Shown here: piece after piece, positions 46,301 to 55,272 of the stretch | How the letters are laid out: every line of letters begins with the position of its first letter | Position numbering within the stretch: the stretch's first letter is position 1 | From: Streptomyces sp. CG1 | GTDB taxonomy: Bacteria > Actinomycetota > Actinomycetes > Streptomycetales > Streptomycetaceae | Assembly (NCBI RefSeq): GCF_041080625.1 | Contig: NZ_CP163518.1 | Location: forward strand, 1,860,001-1,924,000 | Length of the DNA stretch: 64,000 nucleotides | Reading direction: 5' to 3' | The notes under the pieces: model-generated | Seen by the model: only the letters and a program-made list of their open reading frames with translations | Told to the model about the DNA's origin: nothing | Databases searched by the model: none | Program-made: the position numbers and the translations under genes

Positions 46301-49300
46301 ACCAGCCGGAGGACTCGTTCTTCTTCTTGTCCTTCTCCTCCTGGGCCTTCTTCTCCGCCTGGTCCCGGTTGTCCTGGATCTTCTTGTTGTCGTCGGACTG
46401 CCGGTCCTTGACCTGCTTGTTGCTGTCGTCGCGCTTGGAGAGGATCTTCTGGTTGTTCTCCGTGTGCGACTGATCGGCCTGCTTGTCGGAGTCCTGGATC
46501 TTCTGGTCCTGCTCGGAACGCCACTGATCGCGCGCCTGCTTGGCCTGGACGCCGACCTCACCGCGCTTGTCCGTCTGCTTCTTGGCGTTGTCCGACGTCT
46601 CCTTGTCGATGTCCGACTGGTTCTTCTTGCGGGCCTCGGACTGCTGCTGCCTGTTCTTGGCCTGGGCGCTGCCCATCTGGCCCTGGCCCTGGTTGACGGC
46701 CTGCCGGATCTGGGGGCCGCGCTGCTGCTGGACGACGGTCGCCTCGCCCGGCTTCAGCTGCGCGCCGGCCTTGCCCCCGCCGCCGCCCTGACCTCCGGTT
46801 ACCCCCGGCACGTTGCCCTTCAGGGTCTCCTGGGGGACGTCCGGGTAGATGTGGTCCTCGCCCAGCGGCTTGGTGGTGTCCTGGCGGCCGGTGTCCTGGA
46901 TCTGGGACGTCTTGTCGTTGTACTTGCCGGCCTGCTGGTCCGTCAGCTGCGGGTCGGCGTCGCCGGTCAGCTGCACCTGAGGGGCCGGGCCAACGGTGAC
47001 ATTCAGGCCGGGATCGGTGGAGGGTACGTCGTTGACCGCGTCCTGCATGTTCTGGACGTCGTGCGCATCGGCGTGCCCCGTGTTGGCGTCCGGAACGTTG
47101 GGGGTCTGGACCTGCTGGGCCGGGTTCTGGCCCTGGACCTGCTGACCGTCAGCCTTCTGCTGCTCGCCCTGGCCGGGCGGGTTCACACGCTCCAGCTGGC
47201 CCGACACCTGCGGTGCCGCGGCTTCCTCCTGCGGCGTGCCGTGCAGAGTCTGCGGTGCACCGGACGGGCGCTCCGTGGTCGGCGGGGCCGCCTTGAGCGC
47301 GGCCTGCTGCTGGCCGACGGAGTGGTCGACGGCGTTGTCCGTGCCGTCGAGGACCGTGACCGTCTGGTCCGCGGGCACACTGGCGGCCGTACCCAGGGCA
47401 GCCTGCGGGTCCTGGTCGGAGACGTTGGGCGGGGCCGGGCTCTTCTGCTCCTGGGCAGCGCCCCCGCCTCCGCCTCCGCAACCGCCCCCGCTGCCCTCGG
47501 GCTTTTCGGCCTCGGTGCTGGGCTGCGGCGAACCGGCGCAGGCGCCGCCCCCCGGTTCGAGCGAGGCGCCGGGCGCGGGATGGCCGCCCGGCGCGCCGAG
47601 GGCGCCCGGGGTGTCTGCCTGCTGATCGGCGGGGCTGACGGCGGGCGTGCGCTCGGCGCGGCGCGCCATCGCCGGAGCCGCGCCGGAAGCGGCACCCGGT
47701 GCCACGACCCCGGCTGGTTCGGGCGCGCCGACCGGGCCCGCGGCAACGGCAGCCGGACCGGTGGGGATGGGTGAGCGGAGGGCGGTCGACGGGGAAGCAT
47801 GGCCGGCCGGGGCCAAGTGACGTGCGGCGACGGTCGATTGCCCGCCCGGGCGGGAGCCGGCAGCACTCGGCCCGGAAGCGCGCGGCGCCGGGGCCGGGGC
47901 GTGTTCGGCCTCCTGCCGTTCGTTGCGCTCGGCGGCGCTCTCCTGCTCGGCGGGGGCAGGCGCGGTGCCCTCAGCGCGCGGGGCTGCTGACGCACCATCG
48001 GTTCCCTGACGAGCCTCGGACTCCGGCTCCTGCTCGGGCTTCGCGGCAGCGGACGCCTCGTCGGCGGGCTCGGTGTCCCCGGGGTCCGGACCGACCTCCT
48101 GCTCAACCGGCTTCTCGGTCTGGAGGTCATGTTCGGTTCGGCCCCCGGCCTCCTGCTCGGCGACGGGGCCCGGCTGCGGAGGCGACTGCGGGGTACGGCG
48201 GCCTGGAGCGGGGGGCGCTGTCGCGGACGCGGGCTCCGCGGGCTCGTCGTCCTCGCGCTCGTTCTCGCGGGCGGCCTGGACCTTCTCCGCCTTGGTCGCG
48301 GGCGGAGCCGGGAAGCTGGGGACCTCGGCCGGGGCCGGGGCGGAACCGTCGGCGGGCAGCTGGTACTGGTCGGCCGTCGGTACGGCGGAGACGTCGAGGT
48401 CGGCGGAGGGGAGGAAGTCCTCGGGACCGAGCGGCTTGTCGTTCTCCTCGGTGGCAGCGGGCCTCTCTCCGCCCTGCGGGCCGCCGATCTCGTCGTCGGC
48501 CCCCGGTTCCAGGCCCTCGGGCTGCTCCTGTTCGGGGGGCTCGCCGTGCTCCTCGTCGTCGATGACGCCATGGCGGGCGAGCGAGCCGTCGCGCTCCTCG
48601 GCGGTCTTGTCCACCTTTTCCGGACGGACGGGGCCGGGCTGCGGGGTGGGCAGGTGGTCCGGGTTGTGCTGCTTGCTGCCGGCGACGGGCTGCTTGGCCG
48701 CGGACTTCCGCTCGTGTTCCGGCGAGCCCTCGGCCTTCGCGGCGGCGGACTTGTTCTTGGGGTCCTTGTTCTGCTCGGTCTTCTGCTGCTGGTCCTGCTG
48801 GTCCTTCTTGTCCTGTTGCTGCTGCTTCTGGTCCTTGTCCTGGGCGTTCTTCTTACTCGTGTCGTCGGCCTGCTGGGCGGCTGACTGGTTCTGGGCCTGG
48901 CTCAGGTCCTGGCCCGGCTGGGTCGACTGGCCCGCGGTCGCGCCGCCGGGCTGGGCGGACTGATCGGCCGTGGCGCCCTCGGGTGCCGACGTGGACCCGG
49001 ATGCGTCGGCACTGGAGTCGTGGTCCGACGACGACGAAGAGGAAGACGAGGCCGGCGACGAACTGCCGTTCTGCTGACGGTCGTTCTGCCCGCCCCGCTT
49101 GCGCTGCTTGGACGGCTTGCGCTTGTGCAGCTCGTCGTGGTGATCGCGCTGCTCCGTGTGCTCCTCGTCGTGCCTCTCGTTCCGGTCGTGCTCGGGCCGC
49201 TGCTCGTCCCGTCTCTGTTCCCGTTCCCGTTCCCGGGAGAAGAAGCCGTCCTTGCGTTCGCGCTCGCGACGACGGCCCTCGGCCGCGTCGTCGCGGTGTG

Positions 49301-50180
49301 CCCGCTGGGTCTCTCGGTGGTCGAGTTCGCGCTCGTCGGCTCGGTCGTGCTCGAACTCGGTCCGGTCGACCGTGTCCGTGACCGGGACGGGGGTGAGCGG
49401 GGTGTCCATGCCCTCGGGCAGATGCGAGGTCTGCTCGGCGAGGGCGAGGACGCGCTGGTAGTCGGAGGACGGGAGCCGGAGTGCGAGCTTGGCGAGCACC
49501 GCCTGCTCCAACTCCGGTGCGAATCGCACCAGTTGTCTGCGCACACGGCCGGAGGAATCGGTGGGGTCGCCGCGCAGGGAGCGGAGGATGCCGGCGGTCA
49601 ACCGGTCGACCAGGGTGGCCGGGTCCAGGCGCTCGCTGCGCAGCCGGTCGGCGTCGACGCGGGCGTAGCGGAGCCAGCCGGGGGTGGCGGAGCTGTCCCG
49701 CGTGACCTCGGGCTGCCCTGCTTCCGCGCCGCGCGCGCCCTGCTCGGCCTGCTGCTCGATCGCGTCGGTGGGCAGGCTGACGCCGCCGAAGTCACGGCCT
49801 GCGCGCAGCCGGCCCGGCTGGTCGGGGGCCTGGACCGTGTGCAGCAGCTCGTGCGAGAGCAGGCGGCGGCCGTCCTCGGTGCCGGGACGGAAGGCGCCCT
49901 TGCGGAAGAAGATCTCCTGGCCGACGGTGACCGCGTCGGCACCGACCAGGTCTGCCAGCGCGGCCGAGTCCTCGTCGGTGTGCACGCGGACGCGGCTGAA
50001 GTCGTGGCCGAGTCGCGCCTCCAGCTCCCTGCGGACGCCCGGATCGAGGGGGTGTCCGGCTCCGCTGATGATCTCCTTGGGCTCGGGCGTACGGGCGGCG
50101 CGCTGCGGCTTGCGGGCCTTCTGCTTGTCGCCGCCACTGCTGCTCTGCCGGCCCTGCGCGGGCGCGTAGGTGCTGCTCAT
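43347..50180 (-). CDS. giant DUF4157 eCIS protein, candidate effector and possibly tape measure
   Basis: A 2277-residue protein in six sections. (1) Residues 37-117 are the DUF4157 domain found on eCIS cargo (LGHDFSRVRVHTDEDSAALA), with a metalloprotease-like HELLH at 110-114. (2) A helical part runs to about 280. (3) About 280-1290 is a long disordered stretch rich in Gln, Pro, Glu, Lys and Ala, with a Cys/Gly-rich patch. (4) About 1290-1670 is alternating amphipathic and hydrophobic helices (ITSKIKDAFNALLDAITK, PMMLAQIIIEKVISMIVP). (5) A charged linker reaches about 1860. (6) The unrecognised C-terminal module (1860-2277) has G+C near 60% against about 75% in the baseplate genes. The gene takes the tape-measure place between ATPase and adaptor genes, and no other tape measure is visible. 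Confidence 0.8.
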   Translation of the reverse strand: MSSTYAPAQGRQSSSGGDKQKARKPQRAARTPEPKEIISGAGHPLDPGVRRELEARLGHDFSRVRVHTDEDSAALADLVGADAVTVGQEIFFRKGAFRPGTEDGRRLLSHELLHTVQAPDQPGRLRAGRDFGGVSLPTDAIEQQAEQGARGAEAGQPEVTRDSSATPGWLRYARVDADRLRSERLDPATLVDRLTAGILRSLRGDPTDSSGRVRRQLVRFAPELEQAVLAKLALRLPSSDYQRVLALAEQTSHLPEGMDTPLTPVPVTDTVDRTEFEHDRADERELDHRETQRAHRDDAAEGRRRERERKDGFFSREREREQRRDEQRPEHDRNERHDEEHTEQRDHHDELHKRKPSKQRKRGGQNDRQQNGSSSPASSSSSSSSDHDSSADASGSTSAPEGATADQSAQPGGATAGQSTQPGQDLSQAQNQSAAQQADDTSKKNAQDKDQKQQQQDKKDQQDQQQKTEQNKDPKNKSAAAKAEGSPEHERKSAAKQPVAGSKQHNPDHLPTPQPGPVRPEKVDKTAEERDGSLARHGVIDDEEHGEPPEQEQPEGLEPGADDEIGGPQGGERPAATEENDKPLGPEDFLPSADLDVSAVPTADQYQLPADGSAPAPAEVPSFPAPPATKAEKVQAARENEREDDEPAEPASATAPPAPGRRTPQSPPQPGPVAEQEAGGRTEHDLQTEKPVEQEVGPDPGDTEPADEASAAAKPEQEPESEARQGTDGASAAPRAEGTAPAPAEQESAAERNERQEAEHAPAPAPRASGPSAAGSRPGGQSTVAARHLAPAGHASPSTALRSPIPTGPAAVAAGPVGAPEPAGVVAPGAASGAAPAMARRAERTPAVSPADQQADTPGALGAPGGHPAPGASLEPGGGACAGSPQPSTEAEKPEGSGGGCGGGGGGAAQEQKSPAPPNVSDQDPQAALGTAASVPADQTVTVLDGTDNAVDHSVGQQQAALKAAPPTTERPSGAPQTLHGTPQEEAAAPQVSGQLERVNPPGQGEQQKADGQQVQGQNPAQQVQTPNVPDANTGHADAHDVQNMQDAVNDVPSTDPGLNVTVGPAPQVQLTGDADPQLTDQQAGKYNDKTSQIQDTGRQDTTKPLGEDHIYPDVPQETLKGNVPGVTGGQGGGGGKAGAQLKPGEATVVQQQRGPQIRQAVNQGQGQMGSAQAKNRQQQSEARKKNQSDIDKETSDNAKKQTDKRGEVGVQAKQARDQWRSEQDQKIQDSDKQADQSHTENNQKILSKRDDSNKQVKDRQSDDNKKIQDNRDQAEKKAQEEKDKKKNESSGWFGWITSKIKDAFNALLDAITKVFDFFRKLVNDIIDGFKKFADSVIDTCRKLAVDLIKAVADTLIKICDVLLAAFPALRDKFRKAIEALRDAAIAAVNAFADALKAAVNKLLDALGAALNALLNLAEATLKAIVNVVRSAVEAAINFVKAAIAALGQLAALIADIAPDPGGWLKKMGAAAMDGIQHHLWGAIKTAVKAWFDQKVESIVGLTSTLLNILVKGCISLKKIGQMAWQAIISSLPMMLAQIIIEKVISMIVPAAGAILTIIQGLMAAWGTISKIIAAFGKFFAFLKAVKAGPAACLFAEAVAAGVVALLEFVSQYLLSKLKGAGKAVGTKLKSLAQKIMKALAKAGKGAKKAVGNAVNRARSGLRNAMSSIRERFPSRRRPAESTLGEHPHERPGEPHATPRHSQEERPQAHRPEETSPRSHRPEEHPSETKRPSEHEDPKSTKPHEQEPRPSKPHEPEKPKEPSRPRRPVSRVGRALDRAKGAVKGALAKARNAARALGRKLKNSKLGRVIRNGAHKVYGAYKRKRDQLRDWWNKRKEQHKQNREDRHKKENSPEAKQQRLERIVARIKPRLTSLLNKGSRGLVFRGVLAAMRLWYRLTELNRSGGREFSVEAVLNPRLPAVENGRQLMEQDIEKRVMQYIQQALESSRLGSHNGLLNVYSEMKGDKEFKGLPKGDSKSYTAGGKGSELNLTRTRGPKSDPSGEINVVPGANEPESPGDIASYAKMAGAVENGDWGPELGRQGLQTVNNVHDLDKFPRGRQLPAQVAVVRSLAESLRVELMLMVGPAELRLVELGARSPSQALRKGPLTASGALRITAPIRGYIQRMGTRLRELDDLARRLIKGNVESPEERFAKVHDSIQKVQQGADKGPTAAYKDIAWQKRRPKKVDGEWDVKKSDITPAEVEAQRQRIGTPSGEVSKMRDTIVALLVAEGVVTTEDAKERNIEALVEGVDRLLGDREWLLKVYGVSGGSRNAGEG

Positions 50181-50542
50181 CGGCGCTCCCCACGGCGGTT
50201 GGCGGCGCCGGCACCGGACAGGCCGGCGTGGACCGCGCGGGCGAGGGCCTCGCCCAGGCGGCGCGGGTTGCCCGTGGCGGGCAGCTCGGGCAGCCCGGAG
50301 AGGAAGTCGAATGCGCGGTCGTCGTCGGCGAGCAGGGCGGCCGGGACTCCGTGCTCGCGGACCAGCCGGTCCAGCTCACCGTGAAACGACTCGCGGACGC
50401 GGTCGGCATCGCGCGGGCTCAACTCGACGCCATCGAAGGCGAGTTCCCCGATGTCGATGCGGATCGCGGTCGGCGCGGCGCCCACGGGCACCCGCCGTCT
50501 GTCCGCGGCGTCGGTCATGCCGTGCTCGTCGTTCAGACCCAC
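50177..50542 (-). CDS. small conserved-type eCIS protein, function unknown
   Basis: A 121-residue protein between ATPase and giant gene. GTG 50542 has GGAGGTGG upstream within the ATPase gene end and overlaps that gene by ten bases; its stop overlaps the giant start by four. The middle (AIRIDIGELAFDGVELSPRDADRVRESFHGELDRLV) resembles short proteins I recall beside the AAA+ gene in other eCIS arrays. It may be an assembly chaperone or adaptor for the giant protein; this is inference from position. Confidence 0.6.
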   Translation of the reverse strand: MGLNDEHGMTDAADRRRVPVGAAPTAIRIDIGELAFDGVELSPRDADRVRESFHGELDRLVREHGVPAALLADDDRAFDFLSGLPELPATGNPRRLGEALARAVHAGLSGAGAANRRGERR

Positions 50543-52563
50543 CCGTCCACCTCCGAAGGCGTCAGGGAGCGTTCGAGCTTGAGGTACTCGGTTCGCGCCG
50601 CGGCGAGCATGTGCCGCATGCGCACCGGGCTGCCCTCCTCGGCGGCGAGGAAGGCGCCGGCCAGCGCGATGTTGCGGATCGAGCCACCGGCGACGGTGAG
50701 TTGAGCGAGACGTTCCGGGTCCAGCCCCTGTGTCGGCGTCCGGTCCGGGATGACGCGTCGCCAGATCTCGGCCCGCTCCGGCACGGACGGGAAGGGGAAG
50801 TCGACGACGAAGCGGATGCGCCGCATGAAGGCGTTGTCCAGGGCCTTCTTCATGTTGGTGGTGAGGACGGCCAGTCCGCGGTAGGCCTCCATGCGCATCA
50901 GGAGGTAGCTGACCTCCAGGTTGGCGTACCGGTCGTGGCTGTCCTTGACCTCGCTGCGCTTGCCGAAGAGCGAGTCGGCCTCGTCGAAGAGCAGCAGGGC
51001 GCCGCCGCGCTCGGCCGCGTCGAAGACCCGGCGGAGGTTCTTCTCCGTCTCACCGATGTACTTGCTGACCACCTGCGAGAGATCGATGACGAAGAGGTCG
51101 ACGCCCAGCTCCCCCGCCATGACCTCGGCGGCCAGGGTCTTGCCGGTGCCGGAACCGCCCGCGAAGAGCGCGGTGACGCCGAGTCCGCGGCGCAACACGC
51201 CCTCGAAGCCCCACTCCTGATGGACAGTGGCCCGCCGGCGCACATGGGCGACGATCTCGCGGAGTATCGCTCGCTGGCGCTCGGCGACGACCAGGTCGTC
51301 CCAGCCGGCCCGCGGTTCGACCCGGCGGCCGAGCTCGTCCAGGGCCATACGGGCCTCCACCAGACCGGCCCGCCAAGCCAGTTGGGTCGTGTCGCTGCCG
51401 CCGTCGCCGGAGCCCGACGAACGCCGGACCGAGGTCGACGCCGAGCGGATGACGTGCGCGGGCAGCGAGAACTGGGCGACCAGCCCGCGCAGTCCCAGCT
51501 CGGTGACATCCGGAAGATCGCCCAACGCGTCCGTCCAGACGTCCAGTTGCTCCTCCGCGCTGAGCGCCGGAACGGTCACCCGTTCGGCGCGGGCGCGAAC
51601 GGTCGCCGGACGCGGGTCGTCGGCGGAGAGGGCCACCGGCACGGCGAGCCCGCCGGTCAGGGCGTCGACGGCGGCCGAGCTGTCCCGGGCGGAAAGCCCG
51701 GACGGCGCCTCACCCAGCGAAACCGACGAACCGTCGTTCAGCTCCACCAGCAGGGCCGCAGGCAGCAGCACCGCCTCCCGCTGCCACAGCCGGGCGAGTC
51801 GGTCGCGCTCGCCCGGATCGGTCGGCAGGTCCTCGGCGGAAACCGCGTACAGGGTGAGACCGGACTCGCGGGCCGCAGCGGCGGCGATCTCCCAGCGCGT
51901 CTGCCGGTCGGCCCCGACCAGCTCGACATGCGGCAGTGCGTCGAGCTCGGCCGCGGCCCAACTCGCGGACATCACACGCGCGGTGTGCTCGTGCGCAGTC
52001 GGCAGATCCTCCGTCGGCGGGGCGATCCGGTTCAGCAGTCCGTGCAGGCGGACGTCCAGATAGTCGACACCGACCAGGAAGTGCAGGATCCGCTCGTCGA
52101 CCCGGATGCGCGAGGCGGTGAGGGCCACCGTCCCTTCGCGGTCGTCGAGTTCGAGCAGCTGCCAGCGGCGCAGCGGGCCGACCGGGGCGAGCGCGCTCCA
52201 GTGCGCGTCGTCCAGGCAGGCCAGGGCGAGCGAGAAGGTCGGGTACGGCCGTGCCGGGTCCCCGCAGGCCGCGGCGCAGCGGCTCGCGGTGGTGGAGTCC
52301 AGCTCGGCGGCGGCGGCCAGGACGAGGATGTCGCGCTCGAAGGGGCTCAGGCCGAAGCAGGAGCAGAGGGTGTCCAGGGCGCTGCCGGGCTCCGGCTCCG
52401 GGCAGGCGGCCGGCTCGGACTGGGCAGTGGCAGCGGACGCGCCGTTGCCGTCGCGCCCGGACGCATGCGCGTCCAGGCGGGCCAGCACCGCTTCCACCGC
52501 CAATGCCAGCACCTTGTGGTGCAGATCGCCGCCACCCGGCACCTTCGCCTCCTCCCCTCCCAT
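50533..52563 (-). CDS. AAA+ ATPase of the eCIS (Afp15-like)
   Basis: A 676-residue ATPase. The N-terminal half is a winged or helical region, partly like a second, degenerate ATPase module. The C-terminal AAA+ module has Walker A FAGGSGTGKTLAAEVMA (about 468), Walker B LLLFDEADSLFGKRSEVKDSHDRYANLEVS (about 526), sensor-1 AVLTTNMKKALDNAFMRR and the arginine-finger area. This ATPase is a hallmark of eCIS and absent from phage tails; it is thought to help load cargo or assemble particles. The gene is encoded between DUF4255 and the DUF4157 giant. Confidence 0.92.
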   Translation of the reverse strand: MGGEEAKVPGGGDLHHKVLALAVEAVLARLDAHASGRDGNGASAATAQSEPAACPEPEPGSALDTLCSCFGLSPFERDILVLAAAAELDSTTASRCAAACGDPARPYPTFSLALACLDDAHWSALAPVGPLRRWQLLELDDREGTVALTASRIRVDERILHFLVGVDYLDVRLHGLLNRIAPPTEDLPTAHEHTARVMSASWAAAELDALPHVELVGADRQTRWEIAAAAARESGLTLYAVSAEDLPTDPGERDRLARLWQREAVLLPAALLVELNDGSSVSLGEAPSGLSARDSSAAVDALTGGLAVPVALSADDPRPATVRARAERVTVPALSAEEQLDVWTDALGDLPDVTELGLRGLVAQFSLPAHVIRSASTSVRRSSGSGDGGSDTTQLAWRAGLVEARMALDELGRRVEPRAGWDDLVVAERQRAILREIVAHVRRRATVHQEWGFEGVLRRGLGVTALFAGGSGTGKTLAAEVMAGELGVDLFVIDLSQVVSKYIGETEKNLRRVFDAAERGGALLLFDEADSLFGKRSEVKDSHDRYANLEVSYLLMRMEAYRGLAVLTTNMKKALDNAFMRRIRFVVDFPFPSVPERAEIWRRVIPDRTPTQGLDPERLAQLTVAGGSIRNIALAGAFLAAEEGSPVRMRHMLAAARTEYLKLERSLTPSEVDGWV

Positions 52564-52583
52564 GGCCGTGACTCCGCGCCTGC

Positions 52584-53201
52584 TCAGCCGATTTCCGGCA
52601 CGGCGTGCACGGTGCGGGTCTTGACGGGCTTGGGCTCGACCGGCGTCGCACGACCGTCGATCATCACGGCGATGCCCTGGTAGATGAGGGAGAGTGCGTA
52701 CGGGGTGTTGTTCTGGTAGAGCATCCCCCAGAGCTTGGACGTGTCGTCGATGTCCAGAGCGGTGGGTGTGAAGCGCACCCGCTGCGGGGAGTCGGCCAGG
52801 TCGGTGCCCTGGAGATAGGGCTGCTCGGCGGCGGCCTCGATCATCGCCCTGGACAGCACCGGGCTCTCGTGCAGGGTGCGTACCACGCAGCCCAGCAGGC
52901 GCTGCGGGACCAGCTCGGCCTCGTCGCCGTAGAAGCTGATCAGGTAGTGCAGGTCGAGGGCGGCCGAGGGCCGGGTGAGCACGGTGCCGTCGGCCGCACG
53001 GGTGGGCGCGTCCATGTTGCGCAGCGAGGGGTTGGGCGTCACCTGATACAGGAAGACGGTGATCGTCGGTTCGGCCGGCGGGTCCGTGGGCGGCTTGCGC
53101 GCGGCGACGTCGACGGCGAACGGGATGTCGGGCGCCAGTGACTGCGCGATCTGCTGGCGGAGCGCCTCGGTGACCGTGGCCACGGCGAGCGTGTTGCTCA
53201 T
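52584..53201 (-). CDS. DUF4255 tube/sheath terminator cap (Afp16-like)
   Basis: A 205-residue protein with the DUF4255/Pvc16 N-terminal fold: NTLAVATVTEALRQQIAQSL, ITVFLYQVTPNPSLRNMDAPTR, LDLHYLISFYGDEAELVPQRLLGCVVRTL. In Afp and PVC this protein caps the distal end of the tube and sheath and fixes particle length. Its start overlaps the preceding gene stop by four bases. Family and place in the array agree. Confidence 0.9.
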   Translation of the reverse strand: MSNTLAVATVTEALRQQIAQSLAPDIPFAVDVAARKPPTDPPAEPTITVFLYQVTPNPSLRNMDAPTRAADGTVLTRPSAALDLHYLISFYGDEAELVPQRLLGCVVRTLHESPVLSRAMIEAAAEQPYLQGTDLADSPQRVRFTPTALDIDDTSKLWGMLYQNNTPYALSLIYQGIAVMIDGRATPVEPKPVKTRTVHAVPEIG

Positions 53202-53977
53202 CGCTGGACCTCCCCTCGGGACAGGTACTTCTCCAGGCTCAGGACGGGCGACTGCCGACCGGGCTGCGGTGCGCGCTCGCGCGGGCGTGCGGCGGCGTCG
53301 TTGCGTCGGCTCGCGGCGCGGACTTCCAGGCGGCCGATGCTGATGTGCACGGTGCGCTCCTGCGGGCGCTGCCGCGCGTCGTCGCGGGCGGACTGGCGTC
53401 CGGCGGCGGACCCGGCCGGACGTGCCACGGGCCGCGCGGTCCGGTCGGGGACGACGGCGGGGCGTGCGGCGACCTCCCGGCGGGCCTCGGCGGACTCCTG
53501 GCGCACCGTCGACTCGGGCGTCCGCCGCCCGGCGACCGGCCGTCGCTGCGCCGCATCATCACGCTCGCCCTCCCCGGAGGTACGCCCCGCCGGCCGAGCA
53601 GCGGTTTCGGTGGCGGGCTGCGGAACGGCGGCGGGCATCAATACCCCGCGCTGCGGCGCGTTCTGCTCGAGCAGCGCCAACGGCATCTGCTGGAAACCTG
53701 CCTGAGCCGGCATCACGTCGCGGCGTAGCGCGGCTTCAACCGGCCTGTGGTACGCGGCCGATGACTGGCTCCGCCGTGTGGGCTCCGCCGGCACCCGCTC
53801 ATCGAAGTCCGGTCCGAGCGGCTCGGCACGCGCCCCGAAGGCGTCCATCCGCTCGAACGGACCCGGCAGGCGCGGGCGCACCCGTACGACACCGGCGTCG
53901 GAGGCGCCGTCCGCGCCGCCGGCAGGTGCGGCCGTGGGAGCGGCCCGCCCCACCAGGCGGTCGAAGTGGTCAGGCAT
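53198..53977 (-). CDS. disordered eCIS-associated protein with a conserved IGRLEVRA motif
   Basis: A 259-residue protein that is mostly Ala, Pro and Arg and likely unfolded. The only ordered-looking piece is near the C-terminus: TVHISIGRLEVRA, followed by a basic stretch and PVLSLEKYLSRGE. The IGRxEVRA motif is one I associate with short accessory proteins beside DUF4255 genes. The ATG at 53977 overlaps the preceding gene by eight bases. It may be a scaffold or cargo-binding adaptor. Function unknown. Confidence 0.65.
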   Translation of the reverse strand: MPDHFDRLVGRAAPTAAPAGGADGASDAGVVRVRPRLPGPFERMDAFGARAEPLGPDFDERVPAEPTRRSQSSAAYHRPVEAALRRDVMPAQAGFQQMPLALLEQNAPQRGVLMPAAVPQPATETAARPAGRTSGEGERDDAAQRRPVAGRRTPESTVRQESAEARREVAARPAVVPDRTARPVARPAGSAAGRQSARDDARQRPQERTVHISIGRLEVRAASRRNDAAARPRERAPQPGRQSPVLSLEKYLSRGEVQR

Positions 53978-54716
53978 CCGCACACAGCTCCAGGTAGTAG
54001 CGGCGCCGCAGCGGGCTGAGCGCCAGGATCTCGGACTCGCTCCATCCGTAGTGGCCGGCGAGCAGATGGACGTCCTGCAGGGTGCCCCGCGCCCAGGCGT
54101 CCAGCTCGGCCCACAGGTACGAGCCGATGTCCAGTTCGGCGGTGGCCGCGTGACCGCAGTCAGGGCAGGCCAGGTTGAGCCGGATGTCGGCCGCCGGGTC
54201 GGCCTCGGCCGCGGCCTGGGCGATGCGCTGCCGCACGTGCTCGGGCAGTGCGTCGGCCGCCACCTCGGTTCCGGATCGTTCGGCGTGCAGCACGCAGCGG
54301 GCGACCAGCTCGGCACCGGCCGCCGCGGCGGGCGATGCCTCGACCACGGCCAGGTCCCCGGCCGTCGGCAGCCGGAACCGCACCGTCCAGCCGTCGACCT
54401 CGACGGCCAGCGGTCCGTCGGCGACCTCGGCCGTCCCGGCGCCGATGACGTCCTGCACCCCGAGCGCGAACTCCATCTCCCCGCCGCACTGACGGCACGT
54501 CACACGCACCTCCAGCCGCTCCCCGAAGAGTTCACGCCGCAGCGCGAACAGATCGGCGTCACGGCGCCCGACCGGGACGGACAGCAGTTCCTCGCTGCCC
54601 GCCGCCGGGCGGGCGGCGGAGTGCAGCAGCAGGGCGCGCTTGGCGTGCCCAGCGGCCAGCCCCGCCTCCCAGACGGCCAGCAGGGCGGCCGCACCGACCG
54701 AACCTTCCGAACTCAC
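53970..54716 (-). CDS. zinc-ribbon baseplate-type protein of the eCIS
   Basis: A 248-residue protein from GTG 54716. Two CxxC pairs (TCRQCGG near residue 75, ACPDCGH near 183) can build a zinc ribbon. The C-terminal motif WSESEILALSPLRRRYYLEL resembles tail proteins of the T4-type baseplate family that are encoded after the tube in contractile arrays. Six bases separate it from the tube stop. It may assist tube-baseplate assembly; exact role unknown. Confidence 0.7.
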   Translation of the reverse strand: MSSEGSVGAAALLAVWEAGLAAGHAKRALLLHSAARPAAGSEELLSVPVGRRDADLFALRRELFGERLEVRVTCRQCGGEMEFALGVQDVIGAGTAEVADGPLAVEVDGWTVRFRLPTAGDLAVVEASPAAAAGAELVARCVLHAERSGTEVAADALPEHVRQRIAQAAAEADPAADIRLNLACPDCGHAATAELDIGSYLWAELDAWARGTLQDVHLLAGHYGWSESEILALSPLRRRYYLELCADA

Positions 54717-54722
54717 CCTCGG

Positions 54723-55247
54723 CTACGCAGGATTGGTGTACGACGGCTCCTGCGGTTCCGGGACCGACCAGTCCCGGTCCCAGCCCTCGCACTCCAGCTT
54801 GAGGCTCTGGATGGCGACCGCGTTGGCGTTGGCGTCCATCTCGCCGAGCACCTGGTACTCGCTCGGCCAGGCTCGGAACACCTTGTGCGCGACGGCCACC
54901 TGGCCGGCCTCGTTGAGCACCTGGATGACCAGGTCCTTGCGGAAGTCGGCGAGCGAGACCTCGGAACCCGGACCGGCGCCGACCTGCCAGACCTTGTTGG
55001 CCCAGCGGTCGAACTCCGGGTCGTGGGTGACCCCGCGCTCCAGGGTGATCGCCTCGAACTCGGTCCGGCCCGGGGACTTCCGCGGCGAGCTGGGGTCGCC
55101 GCCGTTGCGGTGCTTGACCACCTCGGTGGTCCGCTTCAACGGGCTGATCTTGCTGATGCCCGCGACCACCCGGCCGTCCCAGACCACCAGGAACTTGAAG
55201 TTCTTGTAGGGGTCGAATCGTTGCGGGTTGATGGTGAACTCGGCCAT
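54723..55247 (-). CDS. tail tube protein
   Basis: A 174-residue inner tube subunit of the phage T4 gp19/Afp1 type. The first part DPYKNFKFLVVWDGRVVAGISKISPLKRTTEVVKHRNGGDPSSPRKSPGRTEFEAITLERGVTHDPEFDRWANKV is typical: an N-terminal strand, a disordered loop and the conserved hairpin. It ends with SLKLECEGWDRDW. The tube stacks inside the sheath and carries the payload. Only one tube gene is visible, whereas Afp has two forms. Confidence 0.93.
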   Translation of the reverse strand: MAEFTINPQRFDPYKNFKFLVVWDGRVVAGISKISPLKRTTEVVKHRNGGDPSSPRKSPGRTEFEAITLERGVTHDPEFDRWANKVWQVGAGPGSEVSLADFRKDLVIQVLNEAGQVAVAHKVFRAWPSEYQVLGEMDANANAVAIQSLKLECEGWDRDWSVPEPQEPSYTNPA

Positions 55248-55272
55248 GAAAGCTGCTTCCTAACCCCTGAAC

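Noticed and set aside
45834..47774. A 646-codon Leu/Val/Gly-rich plus-strand frame inside the giant gene
   Set aside because: It is the complement of helix-rich and Gln/Lys-rich codons of the DUF4157 gene and has no start signal or family motif.
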